This document shows, in pieces, positions 22,512-32,420 of a DNA stretch of 64,000 nucleotides. The DNA comes from Zanthoxylum bungeanum. Taxonomy: Eukaryota; Streptophyta; Magnoliopsida; Sapindales; Rutaceae. The stretch covers positions 186,001 through 250,000 of the forward strand of contig SKCR01033666.1 in assembly GCA_019454045.1 (NCBI GenBank), written 5' to 3'. The stretch's first letter is position 1; each line of letters starts with the position of its first letter. The notes below the pieces were generated by a model, which was given only the letters and a program-made list of their open reading frames with translations, made no database searches and was not told the DNA's origin. The translations under genes and the position numbers were made by a program.

Positions 22512-23050
22512 TTATGAGCCATTAAGCTCATTAAGTGACCTAGTTGATCTAATCAACTTGTTCATATTGAAATTGGAGATGAAGCCCTTGAATGCGGGAG
22601 TCAAGGACTGTATGATCAAATTCACCTTAACCTTAAGCATTGGTCCTAGATCAAATGTATCGATTTGATCAATCAAATTGATCATTTGGAGCATATGATC
22701 GGAGACTAGAGTCTCATCCTTCATCTTTATCCTGAATAACTTGCTAGTTACATTGTATCTAGCAGTTTCACTACTTTCACCATACAACTCTTCTAGGTGT
22801 TCCATGATTTCCACCGAATAATCCACCCTCTCATATTGCTTTTACAGAGTTGAGCTCATAGAGGCTTTGATGTAGCTTCTTACCTTAAGCTCATCATCTT
22901 TCCACTTATAATAAACAGCAGCCTCTTCAATAGGAGTATCATCATCAATAGGACCGAGATTTATCATATCGAGAACATAATAGAGACATTCGTAATCCAA
23001 GATAATCTTAAGCTCATGATGCCAATCTAGGAAATTAGGGCCAGTGAGTT
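22512..23050 (-). pseudogene. Old copia element: gag remnant
   Basis: The frame 22512-22826 (104 residues) is a copia gag segment: EIMEHLEELYGESS, then VSDHMLQMINLIDQ, then SLTPAFKGFISNFNM, the capsid pattern of plant copia elements. Weaker similarity continues upstream to about 23050 in broken frames. It is the counterpart of copia-B gag but quite diverged, so the two are different families. Confidence 0.82.
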
Positions 23051-23099
23051 CATCTTTGTCAAGTATTGATGCTAGTAGATTTATTTTGTATCACGTACT

Positions 23100-23611
23100 T
23101 TGTTGACAACACAAGTTTGTTAATGATTTTTAATAGATATTTAACCAAAATTTAAGGTCTTTTAAATAATATTGCTCCCACTAATTTTACTCGAATTTCA
23201 CATTTTCCTATACGGAAGATAGAAATATTATTGGATATATTTGCAGTGGGACGTCGAGTTCTCATTGTTAATGTCATACCTCACCTAATGGGTTCTGGCA
23301 CTTCATTTCCAATGAGTCAAAACTCATTTTGTTTGTATCTTTATACAAGGTTCGACCTTACCACCTCTAGTGAACATGCCTCACCTAATGGGTTTTAAAA
23401 TCTTCACTAGATAAGATAGGCCCAAAACCTTCCATCACGTAACACATGTGATTGGCCCTACCTAATGGGTTTGGGTTTGCAATCATTAGGCTACATTTAG
23501 GAACAAGTCAAATAGTATTTAAATATATAAGGATCCCTCACCTAATGGGTTTTGGGATTACCAAAATATATTTTGTGGGTTATTTGATTGTGTTGGAAGG
23601 TTAATGCTTAA
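23100..23611 (-). other. Old copia leader with four copies of a CACCTAATGGGTT motif
   Basis: Non-coding leader of the old copia. The motif CCTCACCTAATGGGTT or a close variant occurs at about 23279, 23379, 23456 and 23536, giving spacings near 100, 78 and 79 bp. Tat-C inserted at the right end, with target duplication CTTAA at 23607-23611. Confidence 0.75.
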
Positions 23612-24377
23612 TGTGGGAACACAGGAATCTGGGGCGACGCATGTTGTCCCGGGCTCGCGGCCCGGTCGGGAGTACGGAGTAGCCACGGAGGACTAAACCG
23701 GAGAATAATGGAGTCGCCACCCGGTGTGAACCGGGACAAAGATTTAAGGCCGCACTCACCCCTCGCAAGGGAAGACCTCAAACCGTTGGGTTCGGAATGG
23801 TCCCTTACTTATGTCACTTGTAATGAAAGGATTTACATAATAATTTAATCAGGCTTAAGTAACACTTATTCCTAAGAATATCATGCTTCTATATTCACGG
23901 GTACAAAATAACACTTATACATACATTTCGCATATATCTCATATCTAATAACACATGCCTAAAAATACCTCATAGTAACAATGAACATACAACTTCATTC
24001 AGCATATCATATTCATGAAAACACAAGCATACATAATATCCGCACAAGCATACATGTGAGCATTTTTCCAAGTGATACGTGGAATTGTATCCCAAGTACA
24101 GACCGCATTACCGTCCATTCGGAATCGGCTACGGAATTTATGTCTGGGTTTCCATCCGATATATCACAAGAAATAATACTCCAAAGTCATCATGGCATAG
24201 GCATATGAATCGTAATGCGTTAAATCAAGACTAAGGCAAACGACGCAACTAATGGAATAAACATACTTTTCATTATTATGTGCACAAAGATAAGAATGAC
24301 TATGTGTGGTTCCATAAAAAATCACCTAAGAAACAATTATATGTGGCATGTGATGAATATGTCTCAGTTCAGTGTGT

Positions 24378-24640
24378 TCGAGTTCGTAAACGCGTTCGAA
24401 CGGAAATGAAACAGAATGCTCACGTTCGTATGGCGTTTGTTAACGCGTTCGAACGGAAATGAAACAGAATGCTCACGTTCGTATGGCGTTTGTTAACGCG
24501 TTCGAACGGAAGTGAAACAGAATGCTCACGTTCGTATGGCGTTCGTGAACGCGTTCGAACGGAAATGAGACCTGATGCATGATAAGGCAAAATGTATGCG
24601 CGTTCGAGTTGCGTTCGTAAACGCGTTCGAACGGGAACAG
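24378..24640. repeat. 53-bp tandem array with GCGTTCGAACG palindrome (Tat-C LTR)
   Basis: About five head-to-tail units. Two central units (from 24424 and 24477) are 53 bp and nearly identical, carrying GTTAACGCGTTCGAACGGAA and ACAGAATGCTCAC; the outer units diverge. The counterpart is at about 35510-35790 in the other LTR. The embedded palindrome is CpG-rich against an AT-rich background. Confidence 0.9.
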
Positions 24641-24687
24641 ACCTGATGCATGAAATGGGACGCAATACATAAACAACAAAATAAAGG

Positions 24688-25170
24688 GGCGCGGCGAAGT
24701 ACTGCCGTAAAGGTGGCCTTTTGGGGCTCTTGGTCTCTCAAAGAAAGGACCTTTAGACCAACATACTAAGCCCATGCGCGTCACATCACACATACAAAAA
24801 TAGAGCCAATCATATCAAAACCAAGTATGCCCGATTGAACACATCTTACATCCAATCCGAACACACATCAACCGGCGCGGCAAAGCATCGTGGTAAAGGG
24901 TTTTAACTCCTCCCCATAAGGGATCTTTCATTCCACTTACTAAGCCCATGCGCTTGTTGAACCATGCATAAAAAGATAAAGTCAATAATATCAAACTAAG
25001 TATGCCCGATTGAACGTATCTTGCATCCAACCGAACACACATCAACCGGCGCGGCGAAGTAGTGTCACAAAGGTGGCCTTTTCGGCTCTTCGTCTCTCAA
25101 ATAGAGGACCTTTGGACTAACTCACTAAGCCCATGCGCTTGATTGAATCATGCATAAATAAACAACATAC
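24688..25170. repeat. Triplicated ~180-bp unit in Tat-C LTR
   Basis: Three units start with GGCGCGGCGAAG-like sequence at 24688, 24874 and 25048, giving periods of 186 and 174 bp. Each contains CTAAGCCCATGCGC, and the unit joins share AAGTATGCCCGATTGAAC. The homologous triplet lies at about 35834-36290 in the other LTR. Confidence 0.85.
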
Positions 25171-26964
25171 ATAATTCAAATGACGAAAAATAAACAAACC
25201 AAAGCAACACAAGGCAAAAGATAGTGCCGTTTACTCAAGGGGTACGTGGAGTTGTGTCTCGAGTACATATCATATTACCGTCCATTCGGAATCGGCTATG
25301 AAATTTATGTCCGGGTTTCCATCCGATATACCGCGAGAGTTAACACATTTCTCATTCATCCCATACCCACAACACACATCATACATAAACAGGATTCAAC
25401 GAATAAGTAAAATATAATCAAAATAAATAACAAAAATCACGTAGAGATGGGAGTGAAAAGTACCCTCAGGTCTAACCTTTTAAGCCGTCTCTCGGACTCG
25501 CGTTTCACGAAGATCGGAAGGGGTAAAGCTCCGCAACTTTTCTGGTTCACTGGTTCAGCGTCCTAGCTCACTGTTTTTCTGTTTTGCTTGCGGTTCGAAC
25601 TCCGTTCTGCTCCTGTTCGGCCTCTGTCTTGCTGCTCACTACTCGGGCCACCTGTTTTACGTTTTCAATGAACTGTTCCAAGTTTGCGTGGGTTCTTAGT
25701 GCAGTTGTGTGTGATTATTTTTAAGATTATCTATGCAGTTTTTGTGTTACTGTTTTTAAGGTTTTTAGGGACTATTTTAAGAGGATTTGGGCTGCTGTTT
25801 TAAGGTGATTCAGGGGCTGTTTTTGAGTGTTTGTTAGGGGGTGTTTTAGTGGTTGTAAGGGCTGTATGGGGGGATGTGTTCTCGGTGAAGGAGGGGAGTG
25901 TTTTGATTCAGCTAAGGAGGGTTATTGCTTGTGGTGGTCTCGACTTTGAAGGATTTTGGTGTTCTGGATTCGGCTAAGGGTGAGTTTGGTTTGTTTTAGA
26001 TTCGGCTATGGTGGTTATTGGTGCTTTGGATTCGGCTATGGAGGAGATGGTTAGGGCTCTTTCTTCTCTTTTTTGTGTATATGTGAAGTGTCTTGGGCGT
26101 GTATTAGAGAGAGTTGGGCGTGAATTCTATGTGTCAAGGAGAGGATGGCTTTAGGGGTTGTTTATATAGAAGAGAGCTAGGGTTTGCCCTTGTCTCACAA
26201 GGAAGAGATCTAGTTTCCAAATTAGGAGTCCTAAGGATGTCATACACAAGATTGAGGGGGGATAAAATATTTTAAATTAGGAAGTCAACTATTTTAAATT
26301 GGTAGATGTCTTATTAGATTAGGAAGTCAAATATTTGATTGGTTTTAATTGGTTAAGATTGATTTTAATTAGGCATATCTTCTTTTTAATTTTAGTTTAA
26401 GTTTGGAAAATGTTTTATTTAATTGGTAAATGGTTTAAATATTTTATTTAATGTTTAATATTTAAATTAATATTTATTTATTTAATTTGGGATGTGTTTT
26501 ATGGGCTTTGGGGAGCTAAATGGGCTGGGGTGTGAGGCTAGCAGCAAAACCAGAATTACCGACACCGTTCGAACGCTTCCTCGAACGCGACACGAACGCC
26601 CGCAATCTGTTTGACGTTCGAACGAAGTAACGAACGCAGCACTAACGAAGACAGTGAGCTTGTTTATTCTGAATTTCCCCTTCCGATATCCGTTTCCCGC
26701 GGCTTCCGTGACTCAAAAGGTAGTGCCTCCAAATGAGACTCATCATCGGGTTTCACATGCAAAAATACAATGCCTACAGTCGCCCCCACTTTGATGGGGC
26801 TTGTGCAGTGTGTGACATTGACAGTCCTATCAAAGTCTATGCAATGCATTTTTTTACTTACCTGGCTAGCTAGCTGTCTCGAGCTGAGCTGATACTGCAG
26901 TGGACCTCGATCCTGAGACGCATCTCGATACTGCTGATGATGTGGGCCTCGCCTGCAAAATGAT

Positions 26965-27480
26965 GTGATGTGGAGCCTCGCTCCTCAGCCGATATGGGCT
27001 TCGCCCCCAAGCTGATATAATGTGATGTGGAGCCTCGCTCCTCAGTCGATATGGGCTTCGCCCCCAAGCTGATATAATGTGATGTGGAGCCTCACTCCTC
27101 AGCCGATATGGGCTTCGCCCCCAAGCTGATATGATGTGATGTGGAGCTTCGCTCCTCAGCCGATATGGGCTTCGCCCCCAAGCTGATATAATGTGATGTA
27201 GAGCCTCGCTCCTCAGCCGATATGGGCTTCGCCCCCAAGCTGATATGATGTGATGTGGAGCCTCGCTCCTCAGCCGATATGGGCTTCGCCCCCAAGCTGA
27301 TATAATATGATGTGGAGCCTCGTTCCTCAGGCGATATGGGCTTCGCCCCCAAGCTGATATAATGTGATGTGGAGCCTCGCTCCTCAGCCGATATGGGCTT
27401 CGCCCCCAAGCTGATATAATGTGATGTGGAGCCTCGCTCCTCGGCCGATATGGGCTTCGCCCCCAAGCTGATATGATGTG
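26965..27480 (-). repeat. 57-bp tandem array in Tat-C 3' region
   Basis: About nine head-to-tail copies of a 57-bp unit containing GAGCCTCGCTCCTCAGCC, GATATGGGCTTCGCCCCC and AAGCTGATAT. Unit length is an exact multiple of three, so the minus strand stays open through most of the array and would read a 19-residue repeat (GAKPISAEERGSTSHYISL), with frames at 27092-27466 and 26870-27067. Single substitutions distinguish units. It lies between integrase and the polypurine tract, where Tat elements often carry tandem repeats. I treat it as non-coding. Confidence 0.92.
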
Positions 27481-27630
27481 AGGCTTACTGCTCGCTCTTT
27501 TCCGTCTTCAACACCTGTTTACACAAAACAGAACAAACACAAAAATATGCAATATAGGTTACGTGTATGCATGTATGCAGGAGTTTTCTTATTCCGTTGG
27601 GTTAGGTCTTCCACTGGCGACCAAGTCTTC

Positions 27631-28728
27631 TCAGGCAAAGTACAACTTCAACCTGTCAACATTGATTGGTTCTGTGAATTCATTTCCCTTGAGGTCTGAC
27701 AACTTCACTGCTCCATTTCCCATGACTTTCTGAACGATGTAAGGTCCTTCCCAGTTCGGCCTGAATTTCCCTCTCGGATCTGTCGTCGACGACCTCGACT
27801 GCTTAAGTACCAAATCACCCTTTCTGATCTTTGTGGGACGTACTTTCTTGTTGAAGGCCCGGGCCAGTCTCTTCTGATACAATTGCATGTGATGTAAGGC
27901 TCTTATCCTTTTCTCGTCCAGAAGTACTAACTGATCAAATCTCTGTGCGGCCCATTCTGACTCAGGTAACTCTGTCTCTGCTAATACCCTCATAGACTGT
28001 ATTTCCATTTCCACCGGCAGTACCGCCTCCATCCCGTACACTAAAGAGTAAGGTGTTGCACCCGTTGCTGTTCTGACTGACGTTCTGTACCCCCACAAGG
28101 CATACGGTAGTCTCTCAGCCCAATCCCTGCAGTTCTCTGTCATCTTAGCCAGAATTGTCTTTACAGTCTTGTTGGCTGCCTCAACTGCCCCATTCGCTTG
28201 TGGCCTGTAAGGTGATGACTTATGATGGCCTATCCCGTACCTTTGCAGCATTGCCTTTGTCTCTCCTTGAAACTGTACCCCATTGTCCGTGACCACGTGG
28301 TGCGGCATACCATACCGACAAATGAGATTCCGTGCTATGAACTTGGCCATCTGTTTTGCTGTAACGTTCCGGAACGACTCAGCTTCTACCCATTTTGAAA
28401 AGTAATCCACTGCTTCAACTATGAAGCGATGCCCATTAGATGCATTTGGTCGAATTTCCCCGATCATGTCAATCCCCCATGCTGAGAACGGCCATGGCTC
28501 TGACAGCCCGTGCAACTCTGTATGTGGCAGATGACTCAGATTGCCATGTATCTGACAGTCGTGACAGTGCTTTACCATCCTTACGTAGTCTGTCTCCATA
28601 GTCGACCAATAAAACCCCTGTCTCACTATTTTGCGGGACAAGTTCAACCCATTCATGTGCAGACCACATACCCCGACATGTACCTCTTCCATCACTTTCT
28701 GAGCTTCTTCTTTTCTCAAACATTTCAA
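27631..28728 (-). CDS. Integrase (Tat-C)
   Basis: The open frame of 365 residues has the whole Ty3-type integrase. Zinc-binding HHCC: H17, H24, C55, C58. Catalytic core: D87 (WGIDMIG), D148 (VVTDNGVQF) and E183 (QANGAVEAANK). C-terminal part: RKGDLVLKQ and PNWEGPYIVQKV. It ends with VDRLKLYFA and a stop. It inserts element cDNA into the chromosome. It is in polyprotein context with the RNase H frame 28744-29844, about 15 bp upstream in another phase, so a small frameshift or sequencing indel separates them. No chromodomain is visible, consistent with the Tat group. Confidence 0.95.
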   Translation of the reverse strand: MKCLRKEEAQKVMEEVHVGVCGLHMNGLNLSRKIVRQGFYWSTMETDYVRMVKHCHDCQIHGNLSHLPHTELHGLSEPWPFSAWGIDMIGEIRPNASNGHRFIVEAVDYFSKWVEAESFRNVTAKQMAKFIARNLICRYGMPHHVVTDNGVQFQGETKAMLQRYGIGHHKSSPYRPQANGAVEAANKTVKTILAKMTENCRDWAERLPYALWGYRTSVRTATGATPYSLVYGMEAVLPVEMEIQSMRVLAETELPESEWAAQRFDQLVLLDEKRIRALHHMQLYQKRLARAFNKKVRPTKIRKGDLVLKQSRSSTTDPRGKFRPNWEGPYIVQKVMGNGAVKLSDLKGNEFTEPINVDRLKLYFA

Positions 28729-28743
28729 CTGAATGCCGTTTGC

Positions 28744-29844
28744 TTACCTTTTGTACAGTTCCCCTTTTAAGATTACATACTGGGAAGCCAACTTCTGAAT
28801 GGCTATTCTGTCTTTTCTGCATGCCCCTTCCGGGAGTTCACCATATTCCAGATACCTCTGGATGTCATAATACCAAGGTTTACCATCATCGACCTCAACT
28901 CCCAGAATTCTTTCTATCTCATAAACAGGTATGCTCGCTGTTGTCAGTATCAACGGTCTCATTACTAACTTCTCTGGATTTTCCCAAGTTACTGCAAGTG
29001 TAGCCAATGCATCTGCCATCTGATTCTCTTCTCTCGGTAGGTGCTGAAACTTACACTCGGGGATAACCTGTGCCAACTTTCTGAGGTGAAAAAGGTAAGG
29101 TTTCAACCGTTCTTCTTTCAATTCCCATTCTCCTCGCATCTGCTGGACTACCAACATAGAATCTCCGTAGACTTCCATACTCCCGGCCTTCAAGGCTATC
29201 AATGCTGTCAAACCAAAAGCACATGCTTCATACTCGGCCATGTTATTAGTCACTCTGAATGTCAACCTCTTGGCTAAAGGCAAAGTCTCCCCTTCGGGGG
29301 TCACTATCACGATCCCAATTTCGGCTCCCTTGCAATTCACTGCCCCGTCGAAATACATCTTCCATCTCTGAACTGTTATTGCTTGGATCTCTTCATCTGG
29401 AAATTCAAACTTATACTGATCCCCCTCAACAGGTTGCATTGCCAGAAACTCCGCTACTGCTCGCCCTTTGATCACTTTGGAGGTGAGATATTCAATGTCA
29501 AACTCTGTCAGCAATACCAACCATCTGCCCAACTTTCCCACTAGTGAAGGCACCGAATGAAGATACTTCAGAGGATTCTCCTTTGCCACTACCTGGATCT
29601 TGTATGACTGGAAGTAATGCCGCAATTTTCTGGAAGCCCATACCACTGCAAGACAGATCTTCTCAACTTCTTGATACCGAGCCTCATACGGGAGCATCTT
29701 ATTACTCAGATAATAAACTGCATGTTCTACCCATGTCTCATCTGCCTGTACCATCATTGCCCCCAGTGCTTCTGATTCTATAGCCAAATACAATATCAAA
29801 GGTCTGCCCGGCCTCGGAGGTTTCAATACAGGAGGCTTTACCAA
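28744..29844 (-). CDS. Dual RNase H region (Tat-C)
   Basis: The 366-residue frame holds two RNase H domains in a row. First comes the Ty3-type domain (residues about 14-130): LILYLAIESEALGAM, AVYYLSNKML, KICLAVVWASRKLRHYF. Then comes a second domain (about 160-290) with WKMYFDGAVNCKGAEIGIVI (D166), NNMAEYEACAFGL (E204) and YGDSMLVVQQM (D228), ending in LPREENQMADALATLA. The second, archaeal-like RNase H is the known mark of the Tat lineage. The C-terminal ~75 residues lead to integrase. It removes RNA from the RNA-DNA hybrid. Confidence 0.94.
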   Translation of the reverse strand: MVKPPVLKPPRPGRPLILYLAIESEALGAMMVQADETWVEHAVYYLSNKMLPYEARYQEVEKICLAVVWASRKLRHYFQSYKIQVVAKENPLKYLHSVPSLVGKLGRWLVLLTEFDIEYLTSKVIKGRAVAEFLAMQPVEGDQYKFEFPDEEIQAITVQRWKMYFDGAVNCKGAEIGIVIVTPEGETLPLAKRLTFRVTNNMAEYEACAFGLTALIALKAGSMEVYGDSMLVVQQMRGEWELKEERLKPYLFHLRKLAQVIPECKFQHLPREENQMADALATLAVTWENPEKLVMRPLILTTASIPVYEIERILGVEVDDGKPWYYDIQRYLEYGELPEGACRKDRIAIQKLASQYVILKGELYKR

Positions 29845-29877
29845 GTACTCTCTGATCTTGTCGAAGGCTGTCTGACA

Positions 29878-30664
29878 TCATTCATTCCATCTCACTGGCT
29901 GATCTTTTCTCAACAGTTTGAAGATAGGCTCACATACTGATGTCAACTTGGCGATGAACCGACTGATGTACTGAATCTTTCCCAAGATGCTCTGACTTCT
30001 TTTTCTGTCTTCGGTGCAGGCATTTCTTGATTGCTTGATCTTCTCGGAGTCTACCTCTATTCGCCCATTCCCACTGTATGACCAAGCAAATTCCCTGATG
30101 TCACCCCAAAACACACATATCTTGGGATTTAGCGCGCGTTCGGTTATATCTGTCAACTCTCTGAAGGAACCTTTCCAGTGCTTCAATATGCCCAACTCTT
30201 GTTTCTGATTTCACCATCATGTCATCCACATACACCTCAATCTCTTTGTGCATTAAGTCGTGGAAAAGTGTGGTGGCCATCCGCTGATAGGTAGCCCCCG
30301 CATTCTTAAGTCCAAACGGCATAACCTTGTAACAATAAGTACCCACTCGGTAACAAATGCAGTCTTGTGTTTATCTTCTTCCCATAAGAACCTGATTGTA
30401 ACCTGAAAATCCATCTGCAAATGAATACATAGCAGATAAAGCCGCACTATCAACCAGAACATCTATATGCGGCAGAGGAAAATCATTTTTCGGACAAGCC
30501 TTGTTGAGATCTCTGTAGTCTACACACATTCTGACTTTCCCATCTTTCTTTGGTACCGGCACTATATTATCCAACCACTCTGGATATTTTACTACTTCCA
30601 GGAACCCCACATCTATCTGTTTCTTAACTTCCTCTCTGACTTTCTCAGCCCATTCTGGTCTCAT
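29878..30664 (-). pseudogene. Reverse transcriptase (Tat-C), frameshifted
   Basis: RT is spread over four overlapping frames. 30371-30664: PEWLDNIVPVPKKDGKVRMC, DYRDLNKACPKNDFPLPHID, SFADGFSGYNQ. 30253-30462: continuation out of phase. 30101-30346: YKVMPFGLKNAGATYQRM and the catalytic YVDDMM. 29878-30195: KIQYISRFIAKLTSVCEPIF. All RT blocks are present in order, so the gene is complete but carries at least three frameshifts. It would synthesise element cDNA if repaired. Confidence 0.9.
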
Positions 30665-31373
30665 CCGTCGGAGTTTTGTTTTATTGGCCTCATATTCGGA
30701 TAAGTTGGTATCGTGTGTTGGGCAATGTTTCTGTCTACCCCAGGCATGTCCTCATAGGACCAAGCAAACACTTTGGCATATCTGACCAACACTTCTTCTA
30801 GTTTCTCCCTCTCTTCGGAGGTTACTTCACTTGCAATCAGAATTCCTTGGGGTTCTCAAGTGTACCCCAAGTTGAAATGCAGTAGTTCTGGTGAACTGAT
30901 ATCAAATATGCTTGATTCGTGCAGAGCAAATGGAAATGACTCAGGCAAGTAAGCAAAAGAAATGTCTTTATTATTGGATAATGCGGAAGTACATTCAAAA
31001 AAATCAGGAAGATAAATGTCTTCACTCTATAGACACTTCTTCCTCTGCAATCAGATCTTCCTCAGGCTTTTCGTCCTCTCCCAGAGTCAGGCTTTCCAAC
31101 TTCATCAATTCTTCTTCCCAATCTCTGCTTCCACAGCTTCTTTAACCAGCGGCTTCTCACCCAACCAATCCTGGAAGATCTCAAATCCCGGTACCACAAT
31201 TCCATTAACTTCCACAGGTTCAGGCTCCCTTGATATCCTGAAGCTTTCAAAAACATTCCATCAGTTTCAGGCCCTTTTTCTTGACCTTTGGCTTTTCTTC
31301 ATCAGACTTATACCCCAAACCTTTCCGAGTGGTCTGTCCTCTGAAATCTGGCAATTTTGAACCTTCACCCGGT
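30665..31373 (-). other. Tat-C protease-RT linker, no clear frame
   Basis: About 700 bp between protease and RT. In Tat elements this is part of pol. Here only short broken frames remain and I cannot assign residues. Nothing indicates an unrelated insert. Confidence 0.5.
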
Positions 31374-32190
31374 TCAAATTTCATTTCTCCATAATCCTAG
31401 CCACCCTAGATCCACCCATTCCTCAAAAGTAGCTGACACCTGAAACCTTGTGAAAGGTTGTATCTCCAAGGCAGCCACGGCATTATCTACCTCAGCCCGG
31501 ATAGTAACAACTTCTCCCTCATACGGGAACTTGATCATCTGATGCAAAGTGGAAGGCACGCCCCCAAGTTTGTGAAACCAAGGCCTTCCCAACAATAAGG
31601 CAAAAGTGGCTGGGATGTCCAGCACTGTGAACTCAACCCTCATCTTCAATCGGTCCTACCTTGACCATAGCCACAAAAGTACCCTCAACTCCCATTTTAC
31701 TGTCATCATAAGCTTTAATAGTCATACTGGAGGGGTCCAAGTCTGTTGCTTTCATACCCAATTTTGCCAGAATTTTCAACGGGCACACATTGATGGACGA
31801 ACCGTCATCCACCATTACACATGAAGTTTTCTTGCCCCTCACTTCGGCCCTGATAAATAAAGGCCTATTATGATTCCTCCCCTCCGGCGGGAGATCATCC
31901 TCAGAAAAAGATATCTGCAAAGCTTCCTTCTGAACTGACCCAACAAACATTGCAGGGTTGGCGTCTTCTGGTACCACAATTTTGCTCAAGGCCTCAACCA
32001 TGGCCTGTCTATGCTCTCGGGATGCACATAACAGTTCCCAGATACTCACTTGTGCTCTAGTCTTCCTCAATTGCCTTAGCACTATATCCCCCTCAGTATT
32101 TTCTGCAGTCTCAACCACTTCTATACCATCTGTCAAAACTCTCTTACCCTTCTCCGCCATATCATTGTAAAAGTGACCGCTACGCGTCAT
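31374..32190 (-). pseudogene. Aspartic protease region (Tat-C), frameshifted
   Basis: The frame 31633-32190 (185 residues) ends gag-pro and contains LFIRAEVRGKKTSCVMVDDG then SSINVCPL, the retroviral-type protease active-site segment with its Asp-Gly-Ser. The frame 31374-31649 continues with VEFTVLDIPATFALLLGRPW, the second protease signature, in another phase. A frameshift lies near 31640. It cleaves the polyprotein in Tat elements. Between here and RT (30665-31373) is a weakly conserved linker with no clear frame. Confidence 0.88.
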
Positions 32191-32420
32191 TCCCTTACTT
32201 CTTCCTCATCACTGCTAGAGAAATCAAGCCAAAAGATTTTCCCTGCTTTGCCTCATCTTCACTAGTACTATCCCAGATTCCAAGGCAAAAGGCTTGAGGG
32301 TGGAAGGATTTTAGGACAAGGTCTTCTGGGAGGCCAGAATTGATCATGTAGATTGGTGGGGGTACTGCTCGGTAATTGGGTAAGGGGTTTCTGTTTGTGT
32401 CTGGTTGTTCGGTTTCGGGG

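Larger units (their letters stand above)
23612..26778 (-). repeat. Tat-C 3' LTR
   Basis: Begins TGTGGGAACACAGG and ends ATGCCTACA on the plus strand. The polypurine tract (CCCCATCAAAGTGGGGGCGAC on the minus strand, within 26779-26800) follows immediately. It contains a 53-bp tandem array (24378-24640), a triplicated ~180-bp unit (24688-25170), a duplicated ~100-bp segment (24066-24175 and 25239-25336) and a cluster of TTCGAA-type words near its U3 start (26565-26650). It has no coding capacity. Confidence 0.93.

Noticed and set aside
24420..24793. Overlapping minus-strand frames with NAIRT and RSNAFTNA repeats
   Set aside because: They are translations of the 53-bp LTR array in three frames.
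27092..27466. 124-codon frame reading a 19-residue repeat
   Set aside because: It exists because the repeat unit is 57 bp. It lies in the non-coding 3' region of a Tat element with no start context, so it is not listed as a gene.
26965..27480. Regular direct repeats that might suggest a CRISPR array
   Set aside because: Units are head to tail with no unique spacers, and the DNA is plant retrotransposon. It is a tandem array.
28510..29783. Plus-strand frames across the Tat-C integrase and RNase H region
   Set aside because: They are antisense shadows; the minus-strand frames have all catalytic motifs.
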